Assembly (NCBI GenBank): GCA_020723305.1
Contig: DYJC01000007.1
Span: forward strand, 1 to 64,000
Source of the DNA: Desulfosudis oleivorans
GTDB lineage: Bacteria > Desulfobacterota > Desulfobacteria > Desulfobacterales > SURF-7
DNA: 64,000 bases
Reading direction: 5' to 3'
Below, in pieces: positions 40,277 through 50,562 of this stretch. Under the pieces are notes generated by a model, which was not told the origin of the DNA, did no database searches, and saw nothing but the letters and a program-made list of their open reading frames with translations. Position 1 is the first letter of the stretch. Each line of letters begins with the position of its first letter. The position numbers and the translations under genes are program-made.

Positions 40277-41791
40277 TTATGGAAATTTTCTTGAAATTTT
40301 ACCAGCATTAATATGATTAAACACCAACTCATCCGGTTGGGAAGCCGTATAGAAATATAAGAATCCCCCGGTTTCTTGCCCAGGTTGAAGGTTTACGATC
40401 AATTCCCGACTACAGTTATTATAACTGTATTGTTTTTTATCTTTCCCTATTAGTGTAAAATAATCCACATTAATGAAATACGGAGTATCCCCAACATTTT
40501 TCAACCAAACATATATTTTACGCTGGCCTCCGGTAGCTCCCTTTGTAAGACCATCGTTCCGGACAGCCATCTGCATATTATTGTTGCCCTCAAAAAATAG
40601 TAATTCTGCGCTTTTCAGTTCAAACCTCACCTTGTCAAAATTTTTCTTTGTTCCATCGAGTTGAATTGCTCTGTCAATTGCGGCAATGGCATCATTGAGT
40701 TCTGAACGAACTTTCTTTTTTTTCGTTAAGTACTCTTCTGCTCTTTCACAATTTTGTTGAGCAAGCTTAATACGATAATAGTCTAACCTTTCAGCGTACT
40801 CTTTATTAATAGGGTTTAGTTGAACCAACTTGTAAAATGCTTCATAATTTTTTTCAAATTCCGATGCCGGAATCAACTTGGTGCTGTCAAATAGTTGAAT
40901 CTCTCCAAAATAATTTTTTACGCCTTCCAGTTCTGCTTTCAATTGAGGTGAATCATATTTTTTCATCTCATGGGTATACTGATCAAATTTTCTTTCTGTA
41001 ATCAATGACATAAGATATTGAATGCGCTCTTCCTTCTTTGAATAAAACTCTTGAATGAATAATTGTTGTTCCTCCAGCATTCTATTATGCTCTGCTTTTT
41101 GTTCAGCCAGCAGTCTCTCGTTTTGATTCTTTTCTTTCCAATCTGAAATGAAATGATAACTTCCCCACCCTGTAGCAATGACTGCAAGAAAAATAATGAG
41201 TGCTATGGAGATTTTTCTGATATTGCTTTTAATCAACCCCATAATTGAATCAATGTGGTTTAACAAAAAGAATTTTTCTTTGGATTCTAAATTTGCCCCC
41301 TCTTTTAAATTTTGCTTTTCCTCAACTTTCATATCTGCCAAAATCTGTTTTTTGGCAGCAGCCTCCCGTTTCTCTCTTTCTTTCCGGATGCCCTCTTCCG
41401 CCTCTCTTTGAATTCGAGCCTTTTCTTCTAAAAATCTCTGTTTTTCCGCACGTTTTTGAGCTTCTTCCTCTGCTTTTTTCTGAGCCAGCATCTGTTCATG
41501 TTTCTCGTAAATCACACCGCATTGATGACATTCAAAATCTCCGGCATGACGTAATGCTCCACATTTCGGACAATCCATAGAAACGATAACAGTATCATCA
41601 ATTTTTCCTGGTTTTATAACCTCCATCTCCAGCCTTGACCCCGTGCCCTTTCTGCCGGGCTGCGTACTTTTCATTGCCTTCAACTGTTTCTTTTCAGCAG
41701 CTTGTCTCTCTAATAACCCAAAATCTACACCGCATAGAGCACAGTGTGTATCTTCCGGCTGTCGATCATATCCACATTTCGGGCACTCCAT
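40277..41791 (-). CDS. Zinc-ribbon, coiled-coil, single-span membrane protein
   Basis: The product is 504 residues of unknown function. Two N-terminal zinc ribbons are visible (CPKCGYD...CALCG at about 3-20 and CPKCGAL...CHQCG at about 74-92). A long Glu/Lys/Arg-rich coiled coil follows (about 95-165), then one membrane helix (about 195-213, 'ISIALIIFLAVIATGWGSYHF'), a second coiled coil, and a C-terminal beta domain ending near 'GQETGGFLYFYTAS'. The topology would put zinc ribbons inside and the beta domain outside the inner membrane. It converges on the transglycosylase gene with 36 bp between them. It may be an envelope adaptor, but nothing indicates its partner. Confidence 0.7.
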   Translation of the reverse strand: MECPKCGYDRQPEDTHCALCGVDFGLLERQAAEKKQLKAMKSTQPGRKGTGSRLEMEVIKPGKIDDTVIVSMDCPKCGALRHAGDFECHQCGVIYEKHEQMLAQKKAEEEAQKRAEKQRFLEEKARIQREAEEGIRKEREKREAAAKKQILADMKVEEKQNLKEGANLESKEKFFLLNHIDSIMGLIKSNIRKISIALIIFLAVIATGWGSYHFISDWKEKNQNERLLAEQKAEHNRMLEEQQLFIQEFYSKKEERIQYLMSLITERKFDQYTHEMKKYDSPQLKAELEGVKNYFGEIQLFDSTKLIPASEFEKNYEAFYKLVQLNPINKEYAERLDYYRIKLAQQNCERAEEYLTKKKKVRSELNDAIAAIDRAIQLDGTKKNFDKVRFELKSAELLFFEGNNNMQMAVRNDGLTKGATGGQRKIYVWLKNVGDTPYFINVDYFTLIGKDKKQYSYNNCSRELIVNLQPGQETGGFLYFYTASQPDELVFNHINAGKISRKFP

Positions 41792-42091
41792 AAGCTTCTC
41801 CGGATCTTAACTCAAACATCAAGGATTTAAAAAATTTGATGGCAACAGAAAATCATCATTCCAAAATATGACGGTAAATTATTTTAAATCAACATCTTAT
41901 TTATTTATTGCAAACCTTTAGCATAAAATAAGTAACAGGAAAAGGAAGATCTTGAATCCATATTGAATATTCTTCATTTTGTTTGACTTTTTATTGGAAT
42001 CCAACTATCTCTTCGAATAAGCGGCATTCATATTAATTTACTTAATATTTTGAATCTATTGTATTATATTTATTAACAATAGGGGTACTCA
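41792..42091. other. Divergent intergenic region
   Basis: This 300-bp AT-rich gap lies between divergent genes. A weak TTGACT at 41983 with TATCTC at 42006 is the only promoter-like pair seen for the gene at 42092. I found no RNA gene or repeat. Confidence 0.4.
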
Positions 42092-44389
42092 ATGAAACAT
42101 AAATGTATTCTTCACGTTACTTTTCTTTTCTTCTTCTGGATATCCAACACCTATGGAGCAGTGGAAATGAAGTTTGAAAACCGATGGCCTTTTACCCCTG
42201 CCAAAACCATTGCAACCAGCGATGATTATATTTTTCAAGCATTTGGAAATGTCATTCTGGTGATTGATAAATCGGACCTTTCCAATTCCGAGCCTGTGAA
42301 AAGAATTTTTCTAGATGTTTCAGAAGGCATCACCAGTATCGAGTATTATGATCCATTTCTGTTTGTTACAACAGGGCACCATGGCATAAGTAAAATCGAT
42401 GTTTCGCCGGAGACAATATCAGATCCTTCTGTTGTCACTCGGGAGCCTATTCCGGCATGGACACAATCTGAAATTGATGCCGGTGTGACAGAAAGCGGGA
42501 CAACAAGGGATGTCGCCATTAAAGGAGATAATGCATTTGTCGCATTTTCAAAACTGAATGGAAATGGAATTTATGAAACCGGAATACAGGTTGTCGATAT
42601 AACATCCAGTGCGTCATCTCTGTTATTGAAAAATGTTGGCTTTGTTTCCAACGATGCTATTGGAAATGGGCTGGCAAGCGGCTTGACGGAATCCAGAAGT
42701 ATTAAAATTTCAGGTAACTATGCATATATTGCGGACACGGCTCAGGGAATACATCTATTCAATATTTCAACCGACACACCGGATTTTCTGAATATTGCCG
42801 GATTTCTTCCAACATTTGACCTCAGTGTCCCCGGAGATGGGTATGTATATGCTGCCTGCACAGCAGGTGGAATTCAGATACTTGATGTTGCATCTAATCC
42901 AGATGTTCCAGTTATAACGACTGTTTATCCAAACCCAACTGACGAAGATCCAAATGATGAGCTTACCTATTTTCAATACAATGATGCAACAACCTTTGCC
43001 AAAAGCCTCCAGACGTTAGGTAATGTCACTTATGTCGCAGATGGAAACAGCGGCCTTGAAGTTCTGAATGTATCCAACCGATCCAACCCGCAAAAACTGG
43101 CCACCTATAGTGCAAATTTAAACAACGCATACAGCGTACATTTAGATACGGACAATTCACTATATCTTGCTGATTTTCAATCCGGATTGACCAAAATCAA
43201 TGTCACTTCCCCGGCTTCCCCATCCTTGGTCAGCTCTATTCAGCACCACGTGGCTGGTGCCAACCGATTTTTTGCCAATATTGAAGGGGATTTTTTTTAC
43301 AGCTACACGCTGGATTCCGGTGCATCCGGAGAAGGATTGCGAATCCTGAAATTTGAAAAAGTGTCAGACATTTATGGAGTCTTGGCTCCAAATTCACAAT
43401 TCCAGAATGTCCGCTTCCAGAGCTTCCTGGAAACCCCAGGCCAGGCTCAAGATATCAAAGTGATTCATTATGAGATCTCCAGATCGAGTACTTACTCCTT
43501 TGCATTTATTGCAGACGGATCCGAAGGGCTGCAAATTATCAATGTCACCAATAAAACAACCCCGACAAATACCGGTTACACCACCAGCGCAGAACTGAAC
43601 GACAGCCGAGGAGTCGAATTGGATTCTTCCGGATCCTTTGCGTTTGTTGCAGACGGAGACAATGGAACCAGAATCATACAGATTCTTGAGTCTTCCGATA
43701 CCTATCCATCACACGCACCAACACTCCTTGACACAATTGCGCCTCCTTCGGGCGGAACCGCAAAGGATGTCCTGTTCACCAGCAAGGGGTCAGACCCGAG
43801 CATTACCTATTATTTGTATATTGCGGCCGGCAGTGCAGGCCTTCAAATTATCCAGCTTGATTTGCCGGATAAGAATAAGCCAAATGAAACCATTACCGGA
43901 ACACTCATCAGTACACTGGATACGGATGGAGATACAAAATCAGTAACTGTTTATAACAACTATGTGTTTCTGGCTGATGGGGACAAAGGTTTAAAAATCG
44001 TTAATGTCAGTGATCCTGCCTCACCCAGGCTTGTAGGATCATACGACACCCCTGGGGATGCTACCAAGGTATGGATCCGGGGGGTTTCTGCCAATACCAC
44101 TTATGCGTATATTGCAGATGGCGGCAAGGGTATCCGGGCAATTGACGCGTCAGACCCGGCCAGTCCAGTTGATTTTGATCCTGTTCTTACCTATGATACA
44201 GCGGGATTTGCCAGTGATATCGCTGTGAATCAAACCGGAGATATGGTCATTGTGGGCGATGGCTCTGCCGGCCTGACCATGATCAGTATTTCAGATCCGG
44301 AAGCTGGCGAGGTTCCTCGAGATTATCCCGAGACGGAATCACCGGATATCGTCGATAGTGGATGTTTTATTCAATCAAGCGGTTTTTAG
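42092..44389 (+). CDS. Secreted LVIVD-repeat beta-propeller protein with CFI-type tail
   Basis: The product is 765 residues. A signal peptide (about 1-22) is followed by repeated units of the LVIVD type, each with 'YAYIAD..GIHLFNIS', 'LEVLNVSN', 'LKIVNVSDPASPRLVGSYDTPG' and similar strands, which should fold as one or two beta-propellers. The protein ends Ser-Gly-Cys758-Phe-Ile-Gln-Ser-Ser-Gly-Phe, close to the end of the beta-helix protein at 3492. GGGG sits about 8 bp before the ATG. It is a lone gene; it converges on the methyltransferase gene with 24 bp between stops. It is probably surface-exposed, with unknown ligand. Confidence 0.75.
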   Translation: MKHKCILHVTFLFFFWISNTYGAVEMKFENRWPFTPAKTIATSDDYIFQAFGNVILVIDKSDLSNSEPVKRIFLDVSEGITSIEYYDPFLFVTTGHHGISKIDVSPETISDPSVVTREPIPAWTQSEIDAGVTESGTTRDVAIKGDNAFVAFSKLNGNGIYETGIQVVDITSSASSLLLKNVGFVSNDAIGNGLASGLTESRSIKISGNYAYIADTAQGIHLFNISTDTPDFLNIAGFLPTFDLSVPGDGYVYAACTAGGIQILDVASNPDVPVITTVYPNPTDEDPNDELTYFQYNDATTFAKSLQTLGNVTYVADGNSGLEVLNVSNRSNPQKLATYSANLNNAYSVHLDTDNSLYLADFQSGLTKINVTSPASPSLVSSIQHHVAGANRFFANIEGDFFYSYTLDSGASGEGLRILKFEKVSDIYGVLAPNSQFQNVRFQSFLETPGQAQDIKVIHYEISRSSTYSFAFIADGSEGLQIINVTNKTTPTNTGYTTSAELNDSRGVELDSSGSFAFVADGDNGTRIIQILESSDTYPSHAPTLLDTIAPPSGGTAKDVLFTSKGSDPSITYYLYIAAGSAGLQIIQLDLPDKNKPNETITGTLISTLDTDGDTKSVTVYNNYVFLADGDKGLKIVNVSDPASPRLVGSYDTPGDATKVWIRGVSANTTYAYIADGGKGIRAIDASDPASPVDFDPVLTYDTAGFASDIAVNQTGDMVIVGDGSAGLTMISISDPEAGEVPRDYPETESPDIVDSGCFIQSSGF

Positions 44390-44413
44390 TTTTTTGTGTT
44401 TTCAAGTAGCCAG

Positions 44414-45634
44414 CTATATGCAGTCGACCGTTGTTGGCACACGTCCCAAAGCGATGACAAGATTTACCCCGCCATGAGAAAACGGGTAGGTTTTCAGGGG
44501 AAAAGGCCGACTTTTCCCCATTATATCCTGGGGTACGATCAAAGCAAATTTCCATCCTGCAAAATCAAAGAATAACTTTTTCAGGATATTGTTGAAAATA
44601 TTTTTACTGTTGCCTGGAGTCCCGATCCGAATTCCATATGGTGGGTTGATCACTATCAAGCCTGCTTCCTCATGACCTGCCTGAGAGGGAAAATCAGCAG
44701 CAGAGATATCAAAAAAATTCCGATTTGAAACAGAAATTGTATTTTGAAATCCATTTTCCGATATTGCATCTGCCAGTCTCCTGCATGCTATTTCATCTGT
44801 ATCTGATGAAAAAACCGAAATCCGATCCAGACATATTATTTTTTCCTCTGCCTCTCGCCGGATATGATTCCACATTTCCGGCCGGAAACAGGGCCATTCC
44901 TCAAAGCCGAATTTCCTGAACCAGCCTGCTGGTATTTTATTGATGATCATCGCGGCTTCAAGAGCGAATGTACCAGAACCGCACATGGGATCAACCAGAA
45001 TCGTCGAAACCCCGGAATATCCTGCCAGCATAAAAATTGCGGCTGCAATTGTTTCCCGAACAGGAGCCAGCGCAGCGTGGGTTTTCAAGCCGCGCTTATA
45101 AAGAAGCTCTCCACTGCTGTCAATGGAAACCGTAAAAACATCATCGGCTATTCTTACATATAAAGCATGCTGAAAATTTTTCGTGATCGGCATCTGTTTA
45201 TCCTGGCTCAGGGTTCCAAACCGAAGCTGGATTGCTTCCTGAAAGCAGGCTTCAATTGCATCTGAATGAAAAAGCCGGGAATGCCTGGCTGAAACATTAA
45301 CCGATGGAATCATATCGGGTTGTAGGTACAATTCCCATTCGATTCCAGATAACTTTTTCTTTAACTGTCGAAAATTCGTGGCCTTGAACTCAACAATCCG
45401 CATGAGTATCCTGCTTGCCGTTCTTACATGCAAATTCGCTTTATAACCGTCATGAACCTTCCCTTGGAATAAAACTCCGCCCTGTACTTTGGTGGTATTT
45501 TCAGGTGCAATCGGGAGGGAAAGGATCTCCTGATGCAACAGATCTTCAAGTCCTGGTGTTACGACCGCAAAAAAAAGTTGGGTACGTCCTGTAATTCTTC
45601 TCCGGACTCTTTTCTCATATGCTGTATGGGGCAT
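44414..45634 (-). CDS. THUMP-domain class I rRNA/tRNA methyltransferase (RlmL-N/TrmN-like)
   Basis: The product is 406 residues. An N-terminal ferredoxin-like plus THUMP region (about 15-165) binds RNA. The C-terminal Rossmann methyltransferase has the SAM-binding 'LVDPMCGSGTFALEAA' and the catalytic 'IVINPPYGIRIG' (NPPY), typical of N2-guanine or N6-adenine methyltransferases of COG0116. The length matches stand-alone RlmL N-half/YpsC-type enzymes rather than the 700-residue fused RlmKL. The exact target base cannot be told from sequence. It is divergent from ssb. Confidence 0.88.
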   Translation of the reverse strand: MPHTAYEKRVRRRITGRTQLFFAVVTPGLEDLLHQEILSLPIAPENTTKVQGGVLFQGKVHDGYKANLHVRTASRILMRIVEFKATNFRQLKKKLSGIEWELYLQPDMIPSVNVSARHSRLFHSDAIEACFQEAIQLRFGTLSQDKQMPITKNFQHALYVRIADDVFTVSIDSSGELLYKRGLKTHAALAPVRETIAAAIFMLAGYSGVSTILVDPMCGSGTFALEAAMIINKIPAGWFRKFGFEEWPCFRPEMWNHIRREAEEKIICLDRISVFSSDTDEIACRRLADAISENGFQNTISVSNRNFFDISAADFPSQAGHEEAGLIVINPPYGIRIGTPGNSKNIFNNILKKLFFDFAGWKFALIVPQDIMGKSRPFPLKTYPFSHGGVNLVIALGRVPTTVDCI

Positions 45635-45730
45635 AAACCGATTCTCCTAATAAAAACCCTGAATAACAGCCCCATTATCATGTAAAACATGGAATCAAAC
45701 AAGCATAAATAAAATCATGGATTGTACTCA

Positions 45731-45759
45731 TTGACACAAGGATTGGTTTTATGTATCTA
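45731..45759 (+). promoter_or_regulatory. Sigma70-like promoter of ssb
   Basis: TTGACA (45731-45736), a 17-bp spacer and TATCTA (45754-45759) lie 100 bp upstream of the ssb ATG. A TG directly precedes the -10 box. No LexA-type palindrome was seen. Confidence 0.5.
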
Positions 45760-45858
45760 ATCCAGTAATTCATTTCCATCCACACCATTTTTCAAATTTA
45801 CAAATGAATTTACGCTTTTTACCAATACCGGGGAAAGATCAATCATAGGAGGTTGGAT

Positions 45859-46338
45859 ATGGCAGGAATTAACAAGGCGATAATCGTAGGTAGAGTCGGT
45901 AAAGATCCGGAAATAAGATACTTTCAAGATGGGAAAGCGGTTGCAAACTTTACCATCGCAACATCTGAAGAGTGGAAGGATAAAACAACCGGAGAAAAAA
46001 AAGAAAAAACCGAATGGCATAAAATTGTTGCATTCGGGAAGTTGGGAGAAATATGTGGTGAATACCTTTCCAAAGGGAAACAGGTTTATATTGAAGGCCA
46101 GATCAAAACCCGAACCTGGGAAAAAGATGGAACCACAAGATATACAACTGAGATTATAGCCGATAAAATGCAAATGCTGGGTAACAAGGGAGATAGTCCT
46201 TATCAGGGAAGCAGCGCAGCCGGTGGTGCTTCACAAGTCAAACAAAATCAAACCGGTTATCAGGACAGCTATGACCAGAGTGGCTTTCATGGAGGTCCTC
46301 CCCCAATCGAACCACCGGAAGATGATATTCCTTTTTAA
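45859..46338 (+). CDS. ssb: Single-stranded DNA-binding protein
   Basis: The product is 159 residues from ATG 45859, with AGGAGG (45847-45852) 6 bp upstream. The OB fold covers about 1-108 ('[36 protein letters not shown]', '[34 protein letters not shown]'). A Gln/Gly/Ser-rich linker leads to the acidic tip Asp-Asp-Ile-Pro-Phe that binds partner proteins in replication and repair. A terminator follows. Confidence 0.97.
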   Translation: MAGINKAIIVGRVGKDPEIRYFQDGKAVANFTIATSEEWKDKTTGEKKEKTEWHKIVAFGKLGEICGEYLSKGKQVYIEGQIKTRTWEKDGTTRYTTEIIADKMQMLGNKGDSPYQGSSAAGGASQVKQNQTGYQDSYDQSGFHGGPPPIEPPEDDIPF

Positions 46339-46392
46339 TCATGGTATGTTCCGGTTGCAGCTTATATCCAGTATTAAAATAATAAATCCAAT

Positions 46393-46430
46393 TCCTCCTG
46401 ACCTTTCTATTTGTCAGGAGGACTGTTTTT
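46393..46430 (+). terminator. Intrinsic terminator after ssb
   Basis: TCCTCCTGAC (46393-46402), a 10-nt loop and GTCAGGAGGA (46413-46422) form a perfect 10-bp stem, followed by CTGTTTTTCTTT. It ends the ssb transcript before pepN. Confidence 0.8.
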
Positions 46431-46498
46431 CTTTACAGACAAACAGTCCTCAACGAATATAAAAATCTTACCCCCTGAAAACAAACAAAGGAGTTTCC

Positions 46499-49126
46499 AT
46501 GAGCCTTCCACCCAAAACCATCCGACTCAAAGACTATCGGCCTTCTGATTATTTAATTGATACAACTGAAATCCGTTTTAAGCTGGAACCACAGAAAACA
46601 ACCGTAACGACCCGATTGGTAATGCGTCCGAACATGGAATGCAATCCCAAGGCCCTCAAACCTTTGATATTTCATGGCAAGGCTCTTTTACTCATTTCCA
46701 TTGCCCTGAACAATCAGCTTCTAAACAAGTCGGAATACACAATTGATGAAAACAATTTATTCATCCCTCATATATCTCTTATGAAAAATAATCTGTTTGT
46801 CATAAATATGGATGTTGAAATCCAACCGGAATCCAATACATCCCTTGAGGGCCTATATATGTCCAATGGTATGTTCTGCACTCAATGTGAGGCAGAAGGC
46901 TTCCGCAGAATCACTTACTATCTGGACCGGCCGGACATCATGAGCAAATTTTCCGTATATCTGGAAGCAGATCAACAAACCTGCCCAATCCTCCTGTCCA
47001 ATGGAAATAACACTGAAAATGGAAAATTGCCAAACAACCGGCACTTTGCCCGTTGGGAAGACCCATATCCCAAACCCTGTTATCTGTTTGCGCTGGTGGC
47101 AGGAGATTTACAATGCATGGAAGATGTATTTGTTACCAAAAATGGAAACAGGGTAACGCTTCGAATATTTGTTGAAAAAAAGGATCTGGATAAAATTGAT
47201 CATGCCATGCAGTCCCTCAAACAGGCGTTTGCCTGGGATGAAAAAACATACAACCGTATATATGACCTTGATATTTTCAATATTGTTGCGGTCAGCCATT
47301 TCAACATGGGCGCAATGGAAAATAAAAGCCTGAATATCTTCAACACATCCTGTGTATTGGCCAGCCCTGGAACGGCAACCGATGCAGCTCATGACCGCGT
47401 TCGGGATGTGATCGCTCATGAATACTTTCACAACTGGTCCGGGAATCGGGTTACTTGTCGGGACTGGCATCAATTGAGCCTGAAAGAAGGTTTTACGGTC
47501 TTTCGGGATGCTTCATTCAGTGCAGATCATGGCAGTCCGGTCGTAAAACGGATTGAGGATGCAACCCAGCTTCGCACCTTTCAGTTTAAAGAAGACAGCG
47601 GGCCAACCGCCCATGCGGTGCTGCCTCAGGAGGTTCAATCATTTGACAATTTCTATACGTTGACTATTTATGAAAAAGGAGCTGAAATCATCGGGATGTA
47701 CCAGACCCTTCTGGGAAACAATCTTTTTTTCAAGGGAGTGGAGTTATATTTCAACCGGCATGATGGTCAGGCCGTAACCATTGAAGATTTTTCAAAAGCA
47801 ATGGAAGATGCAAGTGGAAAAGACCTTTCCCAGTTCAGACTTTGGTATCACCAGGCAGGAACTCCCCTTGTAGATATGACAGGTGAATATGATGAAAAAA
47901 ACAAAAAATTTTCACTCCATGTCCGTCAGACCTGTCGCTCCACACCAGAGACACACGAGAAAAAACCGTTTGTCATTCCGCTTCGCTTAGGATTGCTCGA
48001 CCCAAACGGGTCTGATATTCCGCTTCCGATAACCCAAGACGGTGTTGTGAACATTACAGAAGCTGAACAAACTTTTACATTTGATCATGTACAACAGAAA
48101 CCTATACCATCCCTGTTTCGCCATTTCAGTGCTCCGGTGACCTATTCCTATCCATATACCCAGGAAGAACTTCTTTTCTTAATGAAAAATGATCATGATG
48201 GATTTAACCGTTGGGATGCCTGCCAAAAACTCGCAGAAACCCTGTTGCTGGATATGATTTCAGATATCCGGAAAGAAGTGGATGAATCCTTTATCGAAGC
48301 CTGTCGAACACTTTTAACCGACAAAACCCTGGATCAGGCCATGGTCGCAGAAATGCTCAGGCTGCCGGGTGAGACCTATCTTTCCCAGAAAGTGGATGTG
48401 ATTGATCCGGATATCATTCATGAATGCCGGGAAAAAGCCCGAAGGAGTATTGCAGCGCATCTGGAAAAAGAGCTTCTTGCTGCCTACGGCTCCTATGCAA
48501 TCAACAAACCATATGACCTGACCATTTCAAGCAAAGCAGAGCGTGCATTACGGAACATATGCCTTTCCTACCTATGTGCGCTGGAAAGGCCGGATTTTAT
48601 CGAACTGGCAAAATCACAATATTATTCAGCCAATAACATGACGGATAAACAGGCAGCCTTTATCAATCTGGCGCATTGTAAAACAGCTGCCATCAGAGAA
48701 GAAATCATCGCTGATTTTTATGAAGCCTATAAAAACGACAAGCTGATCATCAACACATGGTTCCAGGTGCAGGCAATTTCCCCATTGAACAAAACCCTGG
48801 ATACTGTCCAGAACCTTCTGCTTCATCCGGCATTTGATCCAAAAAGCCCGAATGATATCCGGTCACTCATTGGCGCGTTTGCATCCAATTCCAAACATTT
48901 TCACAACCCCAACGGGCTTGGCTACTGTTTTCTTAGCGATCATATTATCCAGTTAAACAAAACAAACCCGCAAATTGCCGCCCGGCTCGTGGCTCCTTTT
49001 TCCCAATGGAAAAAATATACCACCAACCGGCAGCAATTAATGAAAAAAGAGCTGGAACGTATTCAAAACCAGGAAGGTCTTTCAACAAATGTTTTTGAGC
49101 AGATATTCAAATGTTTGCAAAACTAA
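46499..49126 (+). CDS. pepN: Aminopeptidase N (M1 family)
   Basis: The product is 875 residues, the size of E. coli-type PepN. It removes N-terminal residues from peptides in the cytoplasm. The exopeptidase motif Gly-Ala-Met-Glu-Asn is at 271-275, the zinc motif is His307-Glu308-x2-His311, and Glu330 in 'LKEGFTVF' is the third ligand. 'YEKGAEIIGMYQTLLG' contains the transition-state Tyr. The C-terminal about 330 residues are the helical DUF3458-type domain. AAGGAG lies 5 bp upstream of the ATG. No signal peptide. It stands alone after the ssb terminator. Confidence 0.96.
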   Translation: MSLPPKTIRLKDYRPSDYLIDTTEIRFKLEPQKTTVTTRLVMRPNMECNPKALKPLIFHGKALLLISIALNNQLLNKSEYTIDENNLFIPHISLMKNNLFVINMDVEIQPESNTSLEGLYMSNGMFCTQCEAEGFRRITYYLDRPDIMSKFSVYLEADQQTCPILLSNGNNTENGKLPNNRHFARWEDPYPKPCYLFALVAGDLQCMEDVFVTKNGNRVTLRIFVEKKDLDKIDHAMQSLKQAFAWDEKTYNRIYDLDIFNIVAVSHFNMGAMENKSLNIFNTSCVLASPGTATDAAHDRVRDVIAHEYFHNWSGNRVTCRDWHQLSLKEGFTVFRDASFSADHGSPVVKRIEDATQLRTFQFKEDSGPTAHAVLPQEVQSFDNFYTLTIYEKGAEIIGMYQTLLGNNLFFKGVELYFNRHDGQAVTIEDFSKAMEDASGKDLSQFRLWYHQAGTPLVDMTGEYDEKNKKFSLHVRQTCRSTPETHEKKPFVIPLRLGLLDPNGSDIPLPITQDGVVNITEAEQTFTFDHVQQKPIPSLFRHFSAPVTYSYPYTQEELLFLMKNDHDGFNRWDACQKLAETLLLDMISDIRKEVDESFIEACRTLLTDKTLDQAMVAEMLRLPGETYLSQKVDVIDPDIIHECREKARRSIAAHLEKELLAAYGSYAINKPYDLTISSKAERALRNICLSYLCALERPDFIELAKSQYYSANNMTDKQAAFINLAHCKTAAIREEIIADFYEAYKNDKLIINTWFQVQAISPLNKTLDTVQNLLLHPAFDPKSPNDIRSLIGAFASNSKHFHNPNGLGYCFLSDHIIQLNKTNPQIAARLVAPFSQWKKYTTNRQQLMKKELERIQNQEGLSTNVFEQIFKCLQN

Positions 49127-49157
49127 AAACAGATGATTGAAAATAATACAAGAATGT

Positions 49158-49790
49158 CTATGGCAGGGATATCATATTCATAAAAAATTGAATGTATTGA
49201 GATTCTGTAGACCTCATACCACGGACAGCCGGTGCTTTGTAGGAAATGGTGCCATTTAGAAGTTTTCCTCCGGCAATTTCCCATTTCCCGGCATAAATGA
49301 TGATATCTGCATGGTTCATTGTGATATTCTGTATTTTCCCTGAGCTGATTGTTTTGGTTGCACTACCCAGAAGAAGATGAATGGAATCAAAAAAGCAGTT
49401 CGAGATATCATTCTTTTCGCCATAGGCCAATACAACATTACCCTTACCGAAAAACCGGACATGATCTGCAATGATCCTTCCTGGATAATACGAGTGGCCT
49501 TTTATCGGCTGTTCACTACCAGCAATAATTCTAAACCCCTTCAGGTTCACCACAACACCAGGTACAATTTTCAATTCAACAATTTCTGCTGATTCAGATC
49601 TCTTCCAGATCTGGACATCCCCTATTAATTCAAAGGGAGAATGCTTCAGATCCCACGTTGTATTTTCCGTAATCTGAGCACTGACCTCTTTACACTCTGC
49701 TCTTGTAATCATAACGGCCAAAACAAGACCCAGGATAAAAATCATTCCCTTGCTTACACTTTTATAATTTATATTTCTTGAGGAGTGCAT
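49158..49790 (-). CDS. Exported hypothetical protein with beta-helix-like repeats
   Basis: The product is 210 residues from ATG 49790, where the upstream AGGAGGTGAT is a near-perfect anti-SD match 5 bp away; an open frame extends further without support. A signal peptide ends near 'TRAECKE'. The mature part has short repeated strands such as 'IIADHVRFFGKGNVVLAYGEKNDISNCFFDSIHLLLG', which suggests a small right-handed beta-helix. It is convergent with pepN, 31 bp apart. I do not recognise a family. Confidence 0.6.
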   Translation of the reverse strand: MHSSRNINYKSVSKGMIFILGLVLAVMITRAECKEVSAQITENTTWDLKHSPFELIGDVQIWKRSESAEIVELKIVPGVVVNLKGFRIIAGSEQPIKGHSYYPGRIIADHVRFFGKGNVVLAYGEKNDISNCFFDSIHLLLGSATKTISSGKIQNITMNHADIIIYAGKWEIAGGKLLNGTISYKAPAVRGMRSTESQYIQFFMNMISLP

Positions 49791-50003
49791 CGGAATCACC
49801 TCCTGGAAAGCGATGAAGAACAACAGAAAAGCCAACCATTGTTTCCACACTTCTATTGCATTCTTTTCAATTTTAACAAATTACAGGGAATTTTCAAAAC
49901 AAATCACACCTGCACGGGAAAAATAGCTTGACAGGAATTCAGTATAGTGTCCCTCCAATTTATCCCATCCGTCATTCTGTGGTTTTCAAATAATGAAAAA
50001 AGA

Positions 50004-50276
50004 TTATTGGCAGGGGATTACTTTCCGGAAGGTATCCTTAGACCAGATGATCTGGTTATCCGGTGTCTTGCCGGCCTCTTTCCATTGTTCGACAACCTGC
50101 AAGCAGTAAGATCCCATATTAATGGTTTCCGGACTTTTATCCTCTGGTTTTTCGCCTCCAATACGGAGCAGTTCGGTGTTGGTGGAGGTGTAGTTGGGCT
50201 TGATGGTGGCTGCACCACATCCAACCAGGATCACAATAACGAAGCAGGCCAATAACAGACGAATTATGTTTTTCAT
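50004..50276 (-). CDS. Small putative lipoprotein
   Basis: The product is 90 residues from ATG 50276, with AAGGAG 10 bp upstream; an in-frame ATG at 50285 is too close to that site. The signal peptide 'MKNIIRLLLACFVIVILVGCG' has a lipobox ending Val-Gly-Cys20. The mature part is short, with a C-terminal 'CLQVVEQWKEAGKTPDNQIIWSKDTF' segment and two Cys. It is not recognised as a known family. It lies between two other small exported proteins on the same strand. Confidence 0.6.
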   Translation of the reverse strand: MKNIIRLLLACFVIVILVGCGAATIKPNYTSTNTELLRIGGEKPEDKSPETINMGSYCLQVVEQWKEAGKTPDNQIIWSKDTFRKVIPCQ

Positions 50277-50562
50277 CGGTTTCATTCTCCTTAATATTTT
50301 CGGGATATCGGATAAAAAAACTGTTTTCAACCCGTTTTTCGGTTAAAAGCTCCGGGCAGACACTGGGTTTAAATTCATAACATGATTTGAACTTACTGGA
50401 AGAATAGAGTTCCAATACAAAAAATTTCGAACCATTACCTACATAACTGAAAAAACAAAGTCAATAGTAAATCCAAGATTGTAATTCAGAGGACACTACA
50501 TTACATTCACTGAACTGAATGAAAAATATGGTTCGTTACAAAAGATCTGCCCCTGTGTGTTT
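50277..50562. other. Intergenic region
   Basis: This 286-bp gap lies between two minus-strand genes. Apart from the ribosome-binding site of the lipoprotein gene I see no promoter, repeat or RNA structure that stands out. Confidence 0.4.

Noticed and set aside
49928-49948. TTGACA...TATAGT pair as a promoter
   Set aside because: The spacer is only 9 bp and no plus-strand gene follows.
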